Positions 10,113 to 21,756 of a stretch of DNA of 64,000 nucleotides are shown here, piece by piece. The translations under genes were made by a program, and so were the position numbers. The notes beneath the pieces are model-generated. The model saw only the letters and a program-made list of their open reading frames with translations, was not told the DNA's origin and searched no databases. Source of the DNA: Liolophura sinensis (taxonomy: Eukaryota; Mollusca; Polyplacophora; Chitonida; Chitonidae); the NCBI RefSeq assembly GCF_032854445.1, contig NC_088295.1, positions 8,682,501 to 8,746,500 on the forward strand, in the 5' to 3' direction. Positions within the stretch are counted from its first letter, which is position 1; each line of letters begins with the position of its first letter.

Positions 10113-13100
10113 TCATTCCACCTGAAGCCGGTAAAACCCGTCCTCTTCAGGTGTCTGGAAGTTTAGAGGATTTGGTGTCTTTACTCCAACCGCTTCCATC
10201 CCGTCGTGGTCACCCGTTTCCCTGATAACAGGTGCATATTCTGGCTTGGGGTCGTAGGATGTTGATGGTTGGTCCAGCAGGTCCAAGGGCTCCGGTGGAT
10301 TGGGATTATGGTATATGACGGCTGCGGAGGCAGCGGAGACAGCTGAGACACGCATGGTCTCGGGTTGGCTTCCGCGGGACGCATCCGTGACCAGGGCTCC
10401 GTTGGCGTTCGTAGCAGACCGTTCCTTCATGTCGAAGCCCACTGATCGCAGAATTGGGGGCGGAGGAGCGTGGGGTGGAGCATAACGTCCAAGTTCTTCA
10501 AAATTATCAGCGATATTCATACGACGGACCTGGGAGAGAACGAAAGTAAACTGCCAAATCTAACTAAGATTGAGATGTTTGTAGGATATTTTGTTCAATA
10601 ATCAGTGCCACTGCCAACTACATCGGTGTCCGTGTTCTCGCCCTGTCCGTGTACTGACCTGGAACCACGTTCACAAAACTTCGCACATGCGTGTTTCATA
10701 GTTTGCATTCTTTATAACGTTATGACAAAAGACAAGGAAATTTTCAGGAGTAATTCTGAGAAAATGAATTTACGAAAGTATCAGTATAACAGTTTCGTGC
10801 ACGTGAAACTAATGGGATTTCAAACCGGTGGTTTGTCTGGCAGACTTATACTTGGCGAAGGGCGATGGTTTACTTGGACACTAAGCTTTCTTACACCCGT
10901 TAACTTAAAGGACTTTGCTTAAGTCAAACTTTCTTCTAAAGAAACCTAAATAAATCATTGACAGTTTCGGTGGCCTAATGGTTAGAGCGTCTGCCTCGGA
11001 GTCGAGAGACCCGGGATCAAACTCAGGTCGGATCGTACCAAAGACTTCACAAATGGTACCAGTTGCTGCCTTGTTTGGCACTCAGCGCTTAGAGATTAAA
11101 GCAAGGAAACAGGACTGGTTGGCCCGGTGTCAATATAATGTGACTGTTTGGGGTATCATTCCAGGGTTCTTCAGCAGTACTTTGGCGGCATGGACTTGTA
11201 GTGCAACAAGAAAACACATATACATACAAGCACCTAACGACTCCTCGTCGCCGTACAACTGCATACATAGCACATAAGCAGAACAGACATGTTCAGTTTA
11301 TTCTTGTCTGTAGTTAAATACATGCATTGTAATTTATAACACAAACCATACATACATTTAAATTGACAATTAAAATTCGTAAAGCATGAATATCACTTAC
11401 CTTCTCTTCTGTTTGCTGACCTGTGAACATGAAACGAAATATCTAGGTAAATATTTTAGTTTATAAGGTTTAAACTTACCTTTTAATCTCCATAGGGTTG
11501 AGTGAACATTGCACTTATACGGCTAACTGATTTAGCCTCGTGCTAGTACTGTAGCGATGCAACTCTGGTGCAACTTTATGTTTAACGAGAAAGATACAGT
11601 TGCCCGGTTCTTATCCCCCCACCCACTCACCCAACCAATATGTGCGGGGGAAATAGTGTATCTCCCGTCTGTTCGCAGTGATTTCCTATCTACGCGACGC
11701 GTACAGTTTTGATTGGAGATTAATGGATCTTCAGTAAGTTGGTGACAATATGCTTTCTAGATGGCATTCCGCCAATTTGTTTCAAGTTACTGCCATTTAA
11801 ATATGGAGTTTCGATTATACGAAAACGAAAGTTTGCAAATTAACTCCTCGAGCAGGTTTTAACAGGTCACATTAAAATTAGTGTTACGGTAACAATCTGA
11901 AGATGTGCAAAAGGTTAAAACTCGATGGGAGTATTCGTTATTTTTGTTTTAAGTTGGCCTTGCATTAAATATTCGGCATCATCCCTAACTGTTTTCTTCC
12001 TAGAATCATTTTACTTTATAGGGACAACCAGTCGCGTCACATTGTAAGCGGATAGTCCCTAAACTCTGACATGTTGTTGTGACAGAAGTGACCGTGAAGC
12101 GGCGTTTACCCAATTTCGTTGACGTATTCCCAGAGGATTTACCCTACGTATGACTTACCCCTCCTCTCCATGTTGGACCAGTAATCCGCCCGGTTCTCCG
12201 TTCCCAGACTAGATACCTTGGTCGGCAGGGTGGACGAGCTCTCCATCTCATCACCGACAATTGTCAATATGTTCTGCTTAGGCGCTGCCTTCTTATACCG
12301 AGAGCGCTGCCTGTAGAGTATAACGAAACGTAATGAGTAAAGCTTGTGACGTTTGATGGTGTGAACAGAAACATGAAATTATCATTTCATTACTGATTAT
12401 GGCGGTGCTATGACCCAGGGGCCTCTCACCAATGCGGTCAGTGTGAGTTCATTTCCAGCTCACGCTGGCTTCCTCTGCGGTATTAAGTGGGAAAGCCTAG
12501 CAGCAACTTGCGGATGGTCGTGGTCTTTCATCGTGAACAGACGATGAACAACAATCACCTCGTGGACAAAAGATGGAAAACTACACACTAGAATTAGTTC
12601 CGGATGTGTGAATCCGTGTGGACCGTCATTCTCTCCCGTGTCTCGCGTTGAAACAAAGCGATCCTGGTTTTCCCATGAGGTCATGTATGAGAAGGGAAGC
12701 ATGTCTGGGTCGCCCGATGAGGTCATGTGTGGGTGGAAAGCATATCTAAATCCTTGTGGATCGTCATTCTCTCCCGTGTCTGGCGTTGATACAAAGCGGT
12801 CCTGGTTCTCCCGTGAGGTCGTGTATGAGAAGGGAAGCATGTCAAAGTTGCCCGATGAGGTCATGTGTGGGTGGAAAGCATGTCTAAGTCGCCCGGTGTG
12901 GTCATGTGTGGGTGGAAAGTATGTCTAAGTCACCCGATGAGGTCATGTATGGGTGGAGAGCATATCTAAATCGCCCGAGGAGCCTCCGTGGCTTAGTTGG
13001 TTAGCGCGCTAGCGTAGCGTAATGACCCAGACGCCTCTCACCAATGCGGTCGCTGTGAGTTCAAGTCCAGCTCATGCTGGCTCCCTCTTCGGTCGTACGT

Positions 13101-16100
13101 GGGAAGGTCTGGCGGCAACCTGTGGATGGTCGTGGGTTTCTTTCGGGCACTGCCCGGTTTCCTCCCACCATAATGCTGGCCGCCCTCGTCTGTGTGAAAT
13201 ATTCTAGAGTGCGTCGTTAAACAATAATCAAATAAATAAATAAATCGCCCGATGACTTCATGTGTGGGAAGGAAACATATCTAAATCGCCCGATGACATC
13301 ATGTGTGGGAAGGAAACATATCTAAATCGCCCGATGACATCATGTGTGGGAAGGAAACATATCTAAATCGCCCGATGACATCATGTGTGAGAAGGAAGCA
13401 TATCTAAATCGCCCGATGAGGTCGCATGTGAGAAGGAAGCTTATTTAAATTGCCAGATGACTTCACATGAGGGAAAGAGGCATATTTAAACAGCACGGCG
13501 AGGTCGTGTTTGGGAAGGAAGCATATTTAAAACTCACGACGAGGTCGTGTTTGGGAAGGAAACATATTTAAAACAGTGTGTGGAAGTGTGAAGTGGGAGA
13601 GAGGGAAGCAGACGTAAATCGCCTGATGAGATCCTGTGTGGGAATACAGCTGATCTAAATCACACCGTGAGCTGACATGTTGCCAGGAAGCAAATCAGTC
13701 GGTAAGCAGTATCACATCTTGAAATGGGAGAGGTCTAAATCGCCCAATAACATATCGCGAGCTTGGATATAGCAGCTCAGTGAGATCACGTGCTTGTGTT
13801 CAGGATATCTTGCCCTCCAGCCAGTGCGATCTCATGCTGGGATACATCAGCTCAGACAACGTTAGTCCTCCAGCTCATGACGCCGTGATTTAACCCCCTG
13901 GTGTCTTGCCGCCTAGTCCATGACCATGAGGTCACATGCTGTATGTCGTAGTTCGGTCGGTAGTCCACTGGATATTACATACAGGCAATTGCATCAGTGA
14001 CGTAATATGGGACACAGACACCAAACCAATGAATAACTCATAGCACTCATGAGTACTACAGATGTTCAAAGTACTGGAGGTATTCAAAGTACTACAGGTA
14101 TTAACAGTACTACAGCTTTTAACGTGCTAGATATATATACTGAAAAGAAGAGAAGAAAGTGAGCAAATGAATTATATTAAAAATGGGTGGTATAAGGCAG
14201 TTAATATTGGCGAATACCATGATGGCCAAGTCTAACCTGACGCATCCGACGATTGCAATTGTGGTGAACCACGCGAGGTGCATGCAGCGACCCTGCACTT
14301 GTGCGAGGTCAGGTGACCACAATTTCAAATTGCTGAGCACCAAGACGTGTAAAGAATTTTGCCATGAGATGGAGTAGTCGGACAATTCACAACATGAGGA
14401 CACGTGTGCATCAAACTGGTACGACATTTCGGGGTCGCCCAGGTCAGGACGGTCACCTGTAACGACACATACCGAGGACAATCAAATTCGGATTATTAGC
14501 AGTACTACACAAAATTACAGATATTCACAGTGCTACACATAATCTCACATATTCACAGTTTTAATATAATTCATTTTCTCACATAATTTCATATATTCAC
14601 AGTATTACTCATAATTTCAAGTATTCACAGTGCTACATACCTGCAGATGATGATGGCACAGATGAACACAAGAACAACAAACAGAATTCCCGCCACGGTT
14701 CCAGCCACAGCCAAAGGTAATACTGACCCATCCTTTTGAGCGGAGGAAACTGTAAGCGATGGGTAAACAAAGGTCACGAATGAACACTCAGTACGCGGTA
14801 TTGCCAAGCAGAATTGCAAGCATTACCAAACATTCATAATTTGAATTTAAAAATAATTGCCGCACAATTTGTTCTAAGTATTTGTCACTTTAATCACTTT
14901 GCTGCAAGGACATTCTCTGAATCTCAGATCTAATATCAAAGGTTTATTGCACAAAATTGTACTGGAAATAACACAACATTGTCACAAAATATCAGGTTAC
15001 GCGCAGTATGGTTTGTGGCCATGAAATGGTGGCTAGGGGCCCATATCGAGATAACGACATTGTGTGGTGAGAAATCGTAGATGATACTAGACACCTACCT
15101 AATCGCGCACGATGTATATGTATGTCTTACGCTTTTTTTAATGTCCCGTCAGATTTGACAGCAAACCGGTTCCACCTCACAGCCACTACACAGGTATACA
15201 GTGATGATGTGTGGGCTGGCCAGCAAAAGGAACTGACAGAGATGCAACAAAACGGTGCCTACTAGTCTACGAACTAATAGACACCATGTTGCTGCTTATA
15301 AGGAGCCCTTTTTATGGCAGTGAGCGCATGTCCATTGTCCTAATCTTCCGTGAGGTGTTTACTCACATCATTGTGCACTCAAATTGTATACAGTGATTTT
15401 ATACACGAGCTGCACCACTACACCATAATGCTTAAGTTACCTAGGTAACCCTTTTGTGCAGAGAACATTTAACCTGACAAAATGGGTTCATATTCCCCCT
15501 TCTCAACAGTCCTTACAGGCGAACCAAGCTATATAGGTGTTGCATATTAAATATAGTATATGTCAGTTAATGTATGTTCACATCTATGAGCCGTATGTAC
15601 AGCAACCTGCAGATGGTCATTGGTTTCCCCGGACAACCAGGGAGACCAGTATAATGATTTGTGTATACACAGTCACAACTACCACCTCGCGTGACACATG
15701 TAGGTCTGTACTTACACTGTCAACCCCCAGAGACCAGTATAATTATTTGTCTATACACAGTCACAACCACCACCTCGCGTGACACATGTAGGTCTGTACT
15801 TACACTGTCAACCCCAGAGACCAGTATAATGATTTGTCTATACACAGTCACAACCACCACCTCCCGTGACACATGTAGGCCTGTATTGACAACCCCAGAG
15901 ACCAGTATAATGATCTGTCTGTACACAGTCACAACTACTACCTCCCGTGACACATGTAGGTCTGTACTTACACTGTCAACCCCAGAGACCAGTATAATGA
16001 TTTGTCTATACACAGTCACAACCACCACCTCCCGTGACACATGTAGGTCTATACTTACACTGTCAACCCCAGAAATCAGTATAATGATTTGTCTATACAC

Positions 16101-18106
16101 AGTCACAATCACAACCTCCCGTGACATGTAGGCCCGTACTTACAGTGACAACCCCGGAGACCAGTGTAATGATCTGTCTATACACAGTCACAACCACAAC
16201 CTCCCGTGAAATGTAGGCCTGTACTTACAGTGACAACCCCAGAGACCAGTATAATGATCTGTCTATACACAGTCACAACCACCATCTCTCGTGACACATG
16301 TACGCCTGTACTTACACTGTCAACCCCAGAGACCAGTACAATGATCTGTCTATACACAGCCACAACCACCATCTCTCGTGACACATGTACGCCTGTACTT
16401 ACACTGTCAACCCCAGAGACCAGTACAATGATCTGTCTATACACAGTCACAACCAGAGACCAGTACAATGATCTATCTATACACAGTCACAACCACCATC
16501 TCTCGTGACACATTTAGGCCTGTACTTACACTGTCAACCCCAGAGACCAGAACAATGATCTGTCTATACACAGTCATACACCCTGTCTCAATTAGCACAT
16601 TTCACAGAAGATGGTATTTTTGTCTGTTTCATACATTTGCATATTAAATTTGATGACAATTTACATGAACAGCTAACTGAGGTAAATTGGCAAGAGGCCG
16701 TTCTTGAACGGGTACGTGTTACCATTTCTAGACTATCACTGTCGTCGCTGCTCTGGTTTTACGCCTCATGCTATAATCTTTTATAATGTTAATGTTATTG
16801 TTTCATCAAGCTCCAAATGATTTATCAAACAGGTTGCTGAAGGCAACAAATTGCATTTAGATGCCTAGATATCTCCAGACCGATATTAGTTGATGTGCTA
16901 GTTTAAAACAGTTTTAGTTAACTTGCTTTCAAACTGAAAGTATTGAACTCGCATTCCTTGTGACAAATTAACATGTGATCGATTCGCTGATCGGATTATT
17001 GTTATGACATGGGTCCGGGATTACCGTTCGTAAAACCAGTGTGAACCCCGGGGTATATCAATTACCGCAATGCTCCTCCCAAAGCTCTACACAAAGTGCA
17101 TAAGACAAGAAATAGATTCAATGGCGCTAATCCAAACACCGCCATTACATGATGTACATAACACTTTTATTTTAGCTGTTTTAATTGTCTTGATTAATAC
17201 CACTCCTTTTAGTGTGATATAGCTGGACGCTATTTTGTCCACTGTCTTACAATAATATGTTATGTTTCCTCTACGATTTTATGTCACATTGGATTAGTCA
17301 CATATGGTACATCTTCATGCTTTAACGCAGGCTCAGACTGTATTTTTACTTTACCCCCAAAATCAATTTAAACTGCCTTCTTAGTGTATTTTTGTTTTTA
17401 CGCTATTTTGGATTTTTTGGGGTATTCAAGTTGGCTCCATTTTTAGGTTAATTTCATCCTAATTTTCATCCTAACATTTTGAGCAGGTTATAAAAAGTAA
17501 AACTAATCCCATTTCCTCCTGAAGTAAGAAAGACTAAATAAACATCATGGGTCAACTTCAGGTGAAAGTGGTGTGGGTCAACTTCAGGTGAAAGTGGTGT
17601 CGATCAACTTCAGGTGGAAGTGGTGTGGGTCAACTTCAGGTGAAAGTGGTGTGGATCAACTTCAGGTGAAAGTGGTGTCGATCAACTTCAGGTGAAAGTG
17701 GTGTCGATCAACTTCAGGTGAAAGTGGTGTCGATCAACTTCACAATCAACTTCAGGTGAAAGTGGTGTCGATCAACTTCAGGTGAAAGTGGTGTGGATCA
17801 ACTTCAGGTGAAAGTGGTGTCGATCAACTTCAGGTGGAAGTTGTGTGGGTCAACTTCAGGTGAAAGTGGTGTGGGTCAACTTCAGGTGAAAGTGGTGTGG
17901 ATCAACTGCAGGGGAAAGTGGTGTGGGTCAACTTCAGGTGAAAGTGGTGTCGATCAACTTCAGGTGAAAGTGGTGTGGATCAACTTCAGGTGAAAGTGGT
18001 GTGGACTATATAAATATTGAATTAAAACATCATTATACTCACAGTGGGGGACTGTCAAAAGCAGCAGGGTAACTTCGACCACAAAATTCAGTGTAAACAT
18101 CGTCAT
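10113..18106 (-). CDS. Small type I single-pass membrane protein, five coding exons
   Basis: Reading down the - strand: 18106-18043 (signal peptide), 14749-14641 (membrane span), 12310-12159, microexon 11420-11401, and 10529-10113 with the stop. Phases 1/2/1/0 fit and the join is 253 residues. The N-terminus MTMFTLNFVVEVTLLLLTVP is a plausible signal peptide. A short Ser/Gln/Lys/Asp segment follows, then the span VAGILFVVLVFICAIIIC with basic CRQRSRYKK on the cytosolic side. The roughly 200-residue tail has PPHAPPPP, an acidic dileucine match EPLDLL, and YAPV (YxxPhi), so endocytic sorting is plausible. The family is not recognised. The ectodomain is only about 15 residues; extra phase 1-1 exons within 14750-18042 cannot be excluded. 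Splice borders are inferred; no transcript evidence is available. Confidence 0.72.
10963..11220 (+). mobile_element. tRNA-derived SINE, family A
   Basis: The tRNA-like head has GGTGGCCTAATGGTTAGAGC (A-box), an anticodon-arm-like stretch, and GGGATCAAACTC (B-box). The body matches the copy at 5930 (AAGGAAACAGGACTGGTTGG, GTGTCAATATAATGTGAC). It ends in TTGTAGTGCAACAAG before AT-rich sequence. It lies in an intron of the - strand membrane-protein gene, in opposite orientation. Confidence 0.8.
11401..11420 (-). CDS. 20-nt microexon of the membrane-protein gene
   Basis: The exon (GQQTEEK when joined) is bounded on the - strand by the acceptor ATGTTCACAG and the donor GTAAGT. It converts phase 1 to phase 0, which is required for the 12310-12159 exon to continue into the MNIADNFEELG tail exon. 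Without it the reading frame of the tail would not connect. Confidence 0.65.
12397..12540 (+). mobile_element. SINE family B, truncated copy
   Basis: Contains GGCGGTGCTATGACCCAGGG, CCTCTCACCAATGCGGTC, GTGTGAGTTCATTTCC (B-box region) and the GCAGCAACTTGCGGATGG body. It breaks off before the family's 3' half. It lies just upstream (+ coordinates) of the 138/41-bp repeat region. Confidence 0.7.
12600..13600. repeat. Compound minisatellite (138-bp and 41-bp periods)
   Basis: Starts with two copies of a 138-bp unit (TCATTCTCTCCCGTGTCT ... GAGAAGGGAAGCATGTC). It passes into many copies of a unit of about 41 bp, CGCCCGATGACATCATGTGT plus GGGAAGGAAACATATCTAAAT, with growing divergence towards 13600. 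A SINE interrupts it at 12979-13240. It lies in the intron between the membrane-span exon and the 12310-12159 exon of the membrane-protein gene. Confidence 0.9.
12979..13240 (+). mobile_element. SINE family B insertion with target-site duplication
   Basis: Complete element: head GGCTTAGTTGGTTAGCGCGC, B-box GAGTTCAAGTCCAGC, body GGTCTGGCGGCAACCTG and CCTCCCACCATAATGCTGG, tail CAAATAAATAAA. It is flanked by a 12-bp direct repeat TAAATCGCCCGA at 12967-12978 and 13241-13252. That repeat is itself part of the 41-bp minisatellite unit, so the SINE landed inside an existing array. Confidence 0.88.
15645..16580. repeat. 87-bp minisatellite in the membrane-protein gene intron
   Basis: About eleven copies of an 87-bp unit containing GTCTATACACAGTCACAACC and TGTACTTACACTGTCAACCC. 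A few copies are shortened. As 87 is a multiple of three, long frames stay open on both strands; on the - strand the frame reads VSREVVVVTVYRQIIILVSG repeatedly. It lies between the signal-peptide exon and the membrane-span exon, but no junction of the right phase links it to them. Read as noncoding. Confidence 0.9.
16645..16770 (+). repeat. Unnamed interspersed repeat (family D), copy 1
   Basis: Shares ATGAACAGCTAACTGAGGTA, AATTGGCAAGAGGCCG and ACTGTCGTCGCTGCTCTGG with stretches at 18995-19110 (-), 20095-20190 and 36520-36620. No terminal repeats or coding potential can be seen. The element class is unknown. Confidence 0.6.
17548..18004. repeat. 26-bp minisatellite next to the signal-peptide exon
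   Basis: About 17 copies of GTGGATCAACTTCAGGTGAA plus AGTGGT, with one partial copy around 17741. Very low divergence. It lies in the first coding intron of the membrane-protein gene, about 40 bp from the donor at 18042. Confidence 0.95.
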
Positions 18107-18994
18107 GATCAGACCTGTATTTGGTTATTAAGCGGCTTATGTAATTATATTCCTGTATTAGCCCATATCAGGGCACCCCAAGATGTATGGGTTAGTCCAT
18201 GGCATGTACTTTCCAGTTCGCTGTAACGCCCTGCCGCTGATAGAGGGACGGGGAGAACTGTGGTATATCCCAGGTTAAACTCTTCACGCGTCAGGTGTGC
18301 CCGTCAATGCCAGGTGCCTCATTCAGTGTCTATGGAGTCTCACTATTTGTGTCATGTTTTCTGGAGATGAGGGCTGATATGTCTTTTAAATATAAACAGC
18401 TATTAATAACAGGTATGCAGTTTGAATAGGTGTATGGTTTGGTTATGGACTGCGCGTGCTTTGAGGCGCTGCAGCCTGCACTATACGCCTCGAGTATACA
18501 GTATATATAATGTGATGATCGGGTGTGAGGAGAGAAACCACCCTCACTTGAGACCTTTTTTCTCCAAAATACTCTTGCTATTTAGGTGAATGTAGGCCTA
18601 TATGTGTGCATGGGATATATATTAAACTTCATTTTCCACGCACATTCAAAGGCTTAGGCAAGGTGCGAAAGAATTTTACAAATTAAAACTTTCACATAAA
18701 AGGTTCATACAATTTGATTTACGCAGGGACGTGAACTATGTCGTGAGAGTTGGGGTTATGGCTTAAACCAAAGCATTTGTTCCGATTTACTTTGCTTCTT
18801 CCTTATTGTATGGGATTTTCATAAGGTGTTCTATATCTCTTAACGTAAGCAAGGTTCCCAGTGATTACTTCCTCAGTCCACTATGGCATCACCCAAAGAG
18901 GCACACAGAGCAAACCCGCAGTCAATGCGAAGCACCTTGAAGACATTCATGCAGTCTTTGAATGATAATACCATATAATATAATTAGATATATA

Positions 18995-19110
18995 TTTTGA
19001 TTAACGACTCAAGTTGACAAGCAGTCACACGTAACCGCGGTAAAAGCCGGCCTCTTGCCACTTTACCTCAGTTAGGGTTTAACTCTAACTGTTCATTTAA
19101 ATTCTTATAT
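18995..19110 (-). repeat. Family D interspersed repeat, copy 2
   Basis: The reverse complement contains TAACTGAGGTAAAGTGGCAA, GAGGCCGGCTTTTACCGCGG and TTACGTGTGACTGCTTGTC, matching the copy at 16645. Flanking sequence shows nothing else recognisable. Confidence 0.6.
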
Positions 19111-19784
19111 AGTGGCAAAACACACGACACTTAGAACCATGGCGTAAGCAGAATTAGGCTTGCATCACTGAAAATTGCTGACTGTTTCTCTTTGCATGAA
19201 TCCGTCTTAATTTCTTACTTAGTACACTCCATCAGTTCTTTGAGGGATTGTGTTATTCGTTTCCTTTTTGACCTTGCGAGTATTGACCCGCGACGATCAC
19301 AGGTAAATGAATGTCTGGTTCGCTGCCTAGATTGAGAGGCGATCTCAGGACAATTTTAATCAAGTATAGAATGCCTTGTATTGGTAGAGTAGACTGCATG
19401 CAGGGTACAACTGCCACTGTACACGGCACCTTACACCCCGTGTGAGGCATGGCATAAAGCGCAAACTGAAGCCATATACACAGTGGCAGTTTACTTGACT
19501 GCGGGTCGGGTATGCATCTCAGTCAATAGGAGATACGTGAACATGTACAGCTACAATCACGGTACAAATGAGAAAAATGTACTTGATTAACTTAGTATAC
19601 TGAACTGTTTGTATGACTGAATTCACACCCATAAACATTCATCACGTCTTTTCGGTATCTCCGAAAACTGTTCACTGGCTCTCTTTATACGGCCTAATTT
19701 TTGCATATGCTTTCTTCGTTCCTTGGAGAGACTGGGATTCTAGGAATCGAAACAGGCCATCTTACGCCATCCTGTCACGACCAA

Positions 19785-19843
19785 TTTCCAAAACAACGTT
19801 CAACACCAATGAACTGTGTTTGTGTTGAACGTTGTTTCGGAAA
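19785..19843. repeat. 22-bp stem inverted repeat
   Basis: Arms TTTCCAAAACAACGTTCAACAC (19785-19806) and its inverse (19822-19843) pair at 21 of 22 positions around a 15-nt loop. The left arm matches part of an interspersed sequence at 23336-23360 and more loosely 62440-62462. It could be a foldback remnant of a mobile element. Confidence 0.8.
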
Positions 19844-20094
19844 TAAGAAAGTACATGTATATAGAGTATGATATAGAGTAATAGCTCAAAATGAGGACGT
19901 TTGAAAATTTTCACAGTTTTGTGAACTAGTAGCTTATGAACTAGGGGAAACCACGAATCCCTATATTGTGATAATGTGATACCTGATACGTGGTTACATA
20001 AGCGGTGATTAATATGCTCAAAGTTTAGTGAAAGTGGCAACGTAGGCCTATTTTAGGCAATATACATCTAGCAAAACCGCAACCTTAATTTAGG

Positions 20095-20190
20095 TGCTAG
20101 GTGTTTATTTGAAGAGACCATGCTTTCACCGGATTCGTGTGACCATTTGCCAGCTATGTCATATTGCCGTCGCTGCTTTGGTGTCTTTGT
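20095..20190 (+). repeat. Family D interspersed repeat, partial copy 3
   Basis: Contains TCACCGGATTCGTGTGACCA, TTTGCCAGCTATGTC and GCCGTCGCTGCTTTGG, matching the 3' half of the copies at 16645 and 36520. A further weaker match lies near 20375-20440. Confidence 0.45.
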
Positions 20191-21149
20191 ATTGTTTTCA
20201 TGTGATTGTTTGTGAACTCACAGCATTTTGAGACGTTTAATAAATTGCAACGGTAAATATTACTGCATTTTTACCTGATTCTCCTGACGCCATGTTACTA
20301 GGTACCTATAAGTTGCTATATATTTTAAGAATTACATAAACAGTTGAAATAAAACCTAAATTGGCAAAAAGATGCCGAATTTCACTGGTTATGAGTGGCC
20401 GATATCACCCTGTCGTGGCTGTTGTGTTCATTACTCTCCATGTTGCACGTTTTCTTGTATTTAGGCCCATATGGCCCGTTTCTTAAGCAGGGGACGTAGA
20501 TTCAATTCCAAAGTTGAGTGATGCCTAAGAATTTGAAAGCTATAATCTTGGTGCTTTCTGGAATGTTGCTCAGAAAAACACACAAACCACTACAGAACGA
20601 AGAAAGAATAGGCCAACAAAGTACGGTAAACTGCACGGCATGGCACGGTGATTAGCATGGAGAAAGAGTCAGCTGTTTTTAATGAAATCTTCTTCAAAAT
20701 TATATACGTCAGTTGTGCTTTAAATGCTACTGTTCATATGAGCAACGTGGTGGTTTTATTCCAAATGATACGGAATTAGACGCAGTTATAAACAAAGCCC
20801 CAAAGGTTCTGGACATTGTGTTCATATTTATTTGCAAGCGATTTATACTCACTGTAAAACTTAAGAAACTTAGAAGTGAAGGCTTGATCCGGTCGTTTTG
20901 TAGTAGTAACTTGTGGTGTTGACATAAATAGTCACATGACACATAAGATCTAACCAAAACATGTTTATTTCTTTATTTGTCTATTTTTCCGTATGCATAC
21001 AGCGTATTGGATAACAGCTGTATTAATACAAAGGCAGAAAGGCAGTTGTATGACTTTGACAAAAACACCACATGAATGAGATAATATGCGGATCAGGTGT
21101 TAGAGGAGTTAACAGTTTTTTTTTGAGCAAATAAATATTTCTCCAATTT

Positions 21150-21756
21150 CAAAAATACGGATACATTGTTACTGAATAAAAGTTGTGCTGTCTTAAAGAC
21201 GGATGGTGTCCACCAGTAATATGGCTTGATAAATATTTTCTAAGGTTCATATATGCTGGACAAATAAATATAAAGTGAAATTCATCTAGGATGACATGAA
21301 GCTCGCACCCTTCACATAAACGCTGAGCACGAGTTACATGGAAATACCTACCCTCTTGTATGGCAAGTCTATACGAAAATACGAAATGTTGATATATATT
21401 TTAAATATTTACTAAGGACAGTTAGATAAAACTGGCAGGGGGGGTGGGGGGTGGGAACTATCAACCAAGCGTCGATAAAGACAACATTTTGACATGTCTT
21501 CCATTTAAGAACTTGATTCTTGTATAAACTGATCTATCCGAATACCCGGTACAGTTCTAAAAAAATGTGGCACATTTGCGACAAATTGGTTGTCCCAGTA
21601 GTCATTCAATCCATATTTAAATAAATCATGCTTAATGTTATTAAGCCAGTAACACTTATTACGAGATTCATTGCCTGAAGAGTACATATCCTCATACAGG
21701 TTTTGTGAAATGCAATTTTTATAGTCTAATAACTTTATCCAGTACTTCATAATCAT
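21150..21756 (-). pseudogene. Decayed LINE retrotransposon ORF 3' end
   Basis: On the - strand, 21756-21505 reads through a segment with HDLFKYGLNDYWDNQFV and the IDQFIQESSS end. After at least one frameshift, about 21376-21170 gives RLAIQEGRYFHVTRAQRLCE followed by GCELHVILDEFHFIFICPAY. This C-x2-C plus H-x4-C arrangement near the C-terminus is typical of non-LTR retrotransposon ORFs downstream of the reverse transcriptase. No reverse transcriptase domain is present, so this is a 5'-truncated dead copy. A C-run (G-run on +) at 21437-21454 lies inside it. Confidence 0.75.

Larger units (their letters stand above)
18107..21149. other. Upstream flank of the membrane-protein gene
   Basis: Presumed promoter side of the - strand gene, starting at its ATG. 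Apart from the family D pieces and the 22-bp inverted repeat listed separately, I see no exon with coding character and no convincing TATA element in the right orientation. Untranslated 5' exons may lie here but cannot be placed. Confidence 0.4.

Noticed and set aside
12990-13080. tRNA-gene-like A and B boxes
   Set aside because: They belong to the head of a SINE with tail and target duplication; the cloverleaf is not intact.
14119-14481. 120-codon - strand frame containing a hydrophobic stretch
   Set aside because: It lies in an intron of the membrane-protein gene, lacks phase-compatible splice borders and has no recognisable domain.
17548-18004. CRISPR-like regular repeat
   Set aside because: Units are contiguous with no unique spacers, and the genome is eukaryotic; it is a minisatellite.
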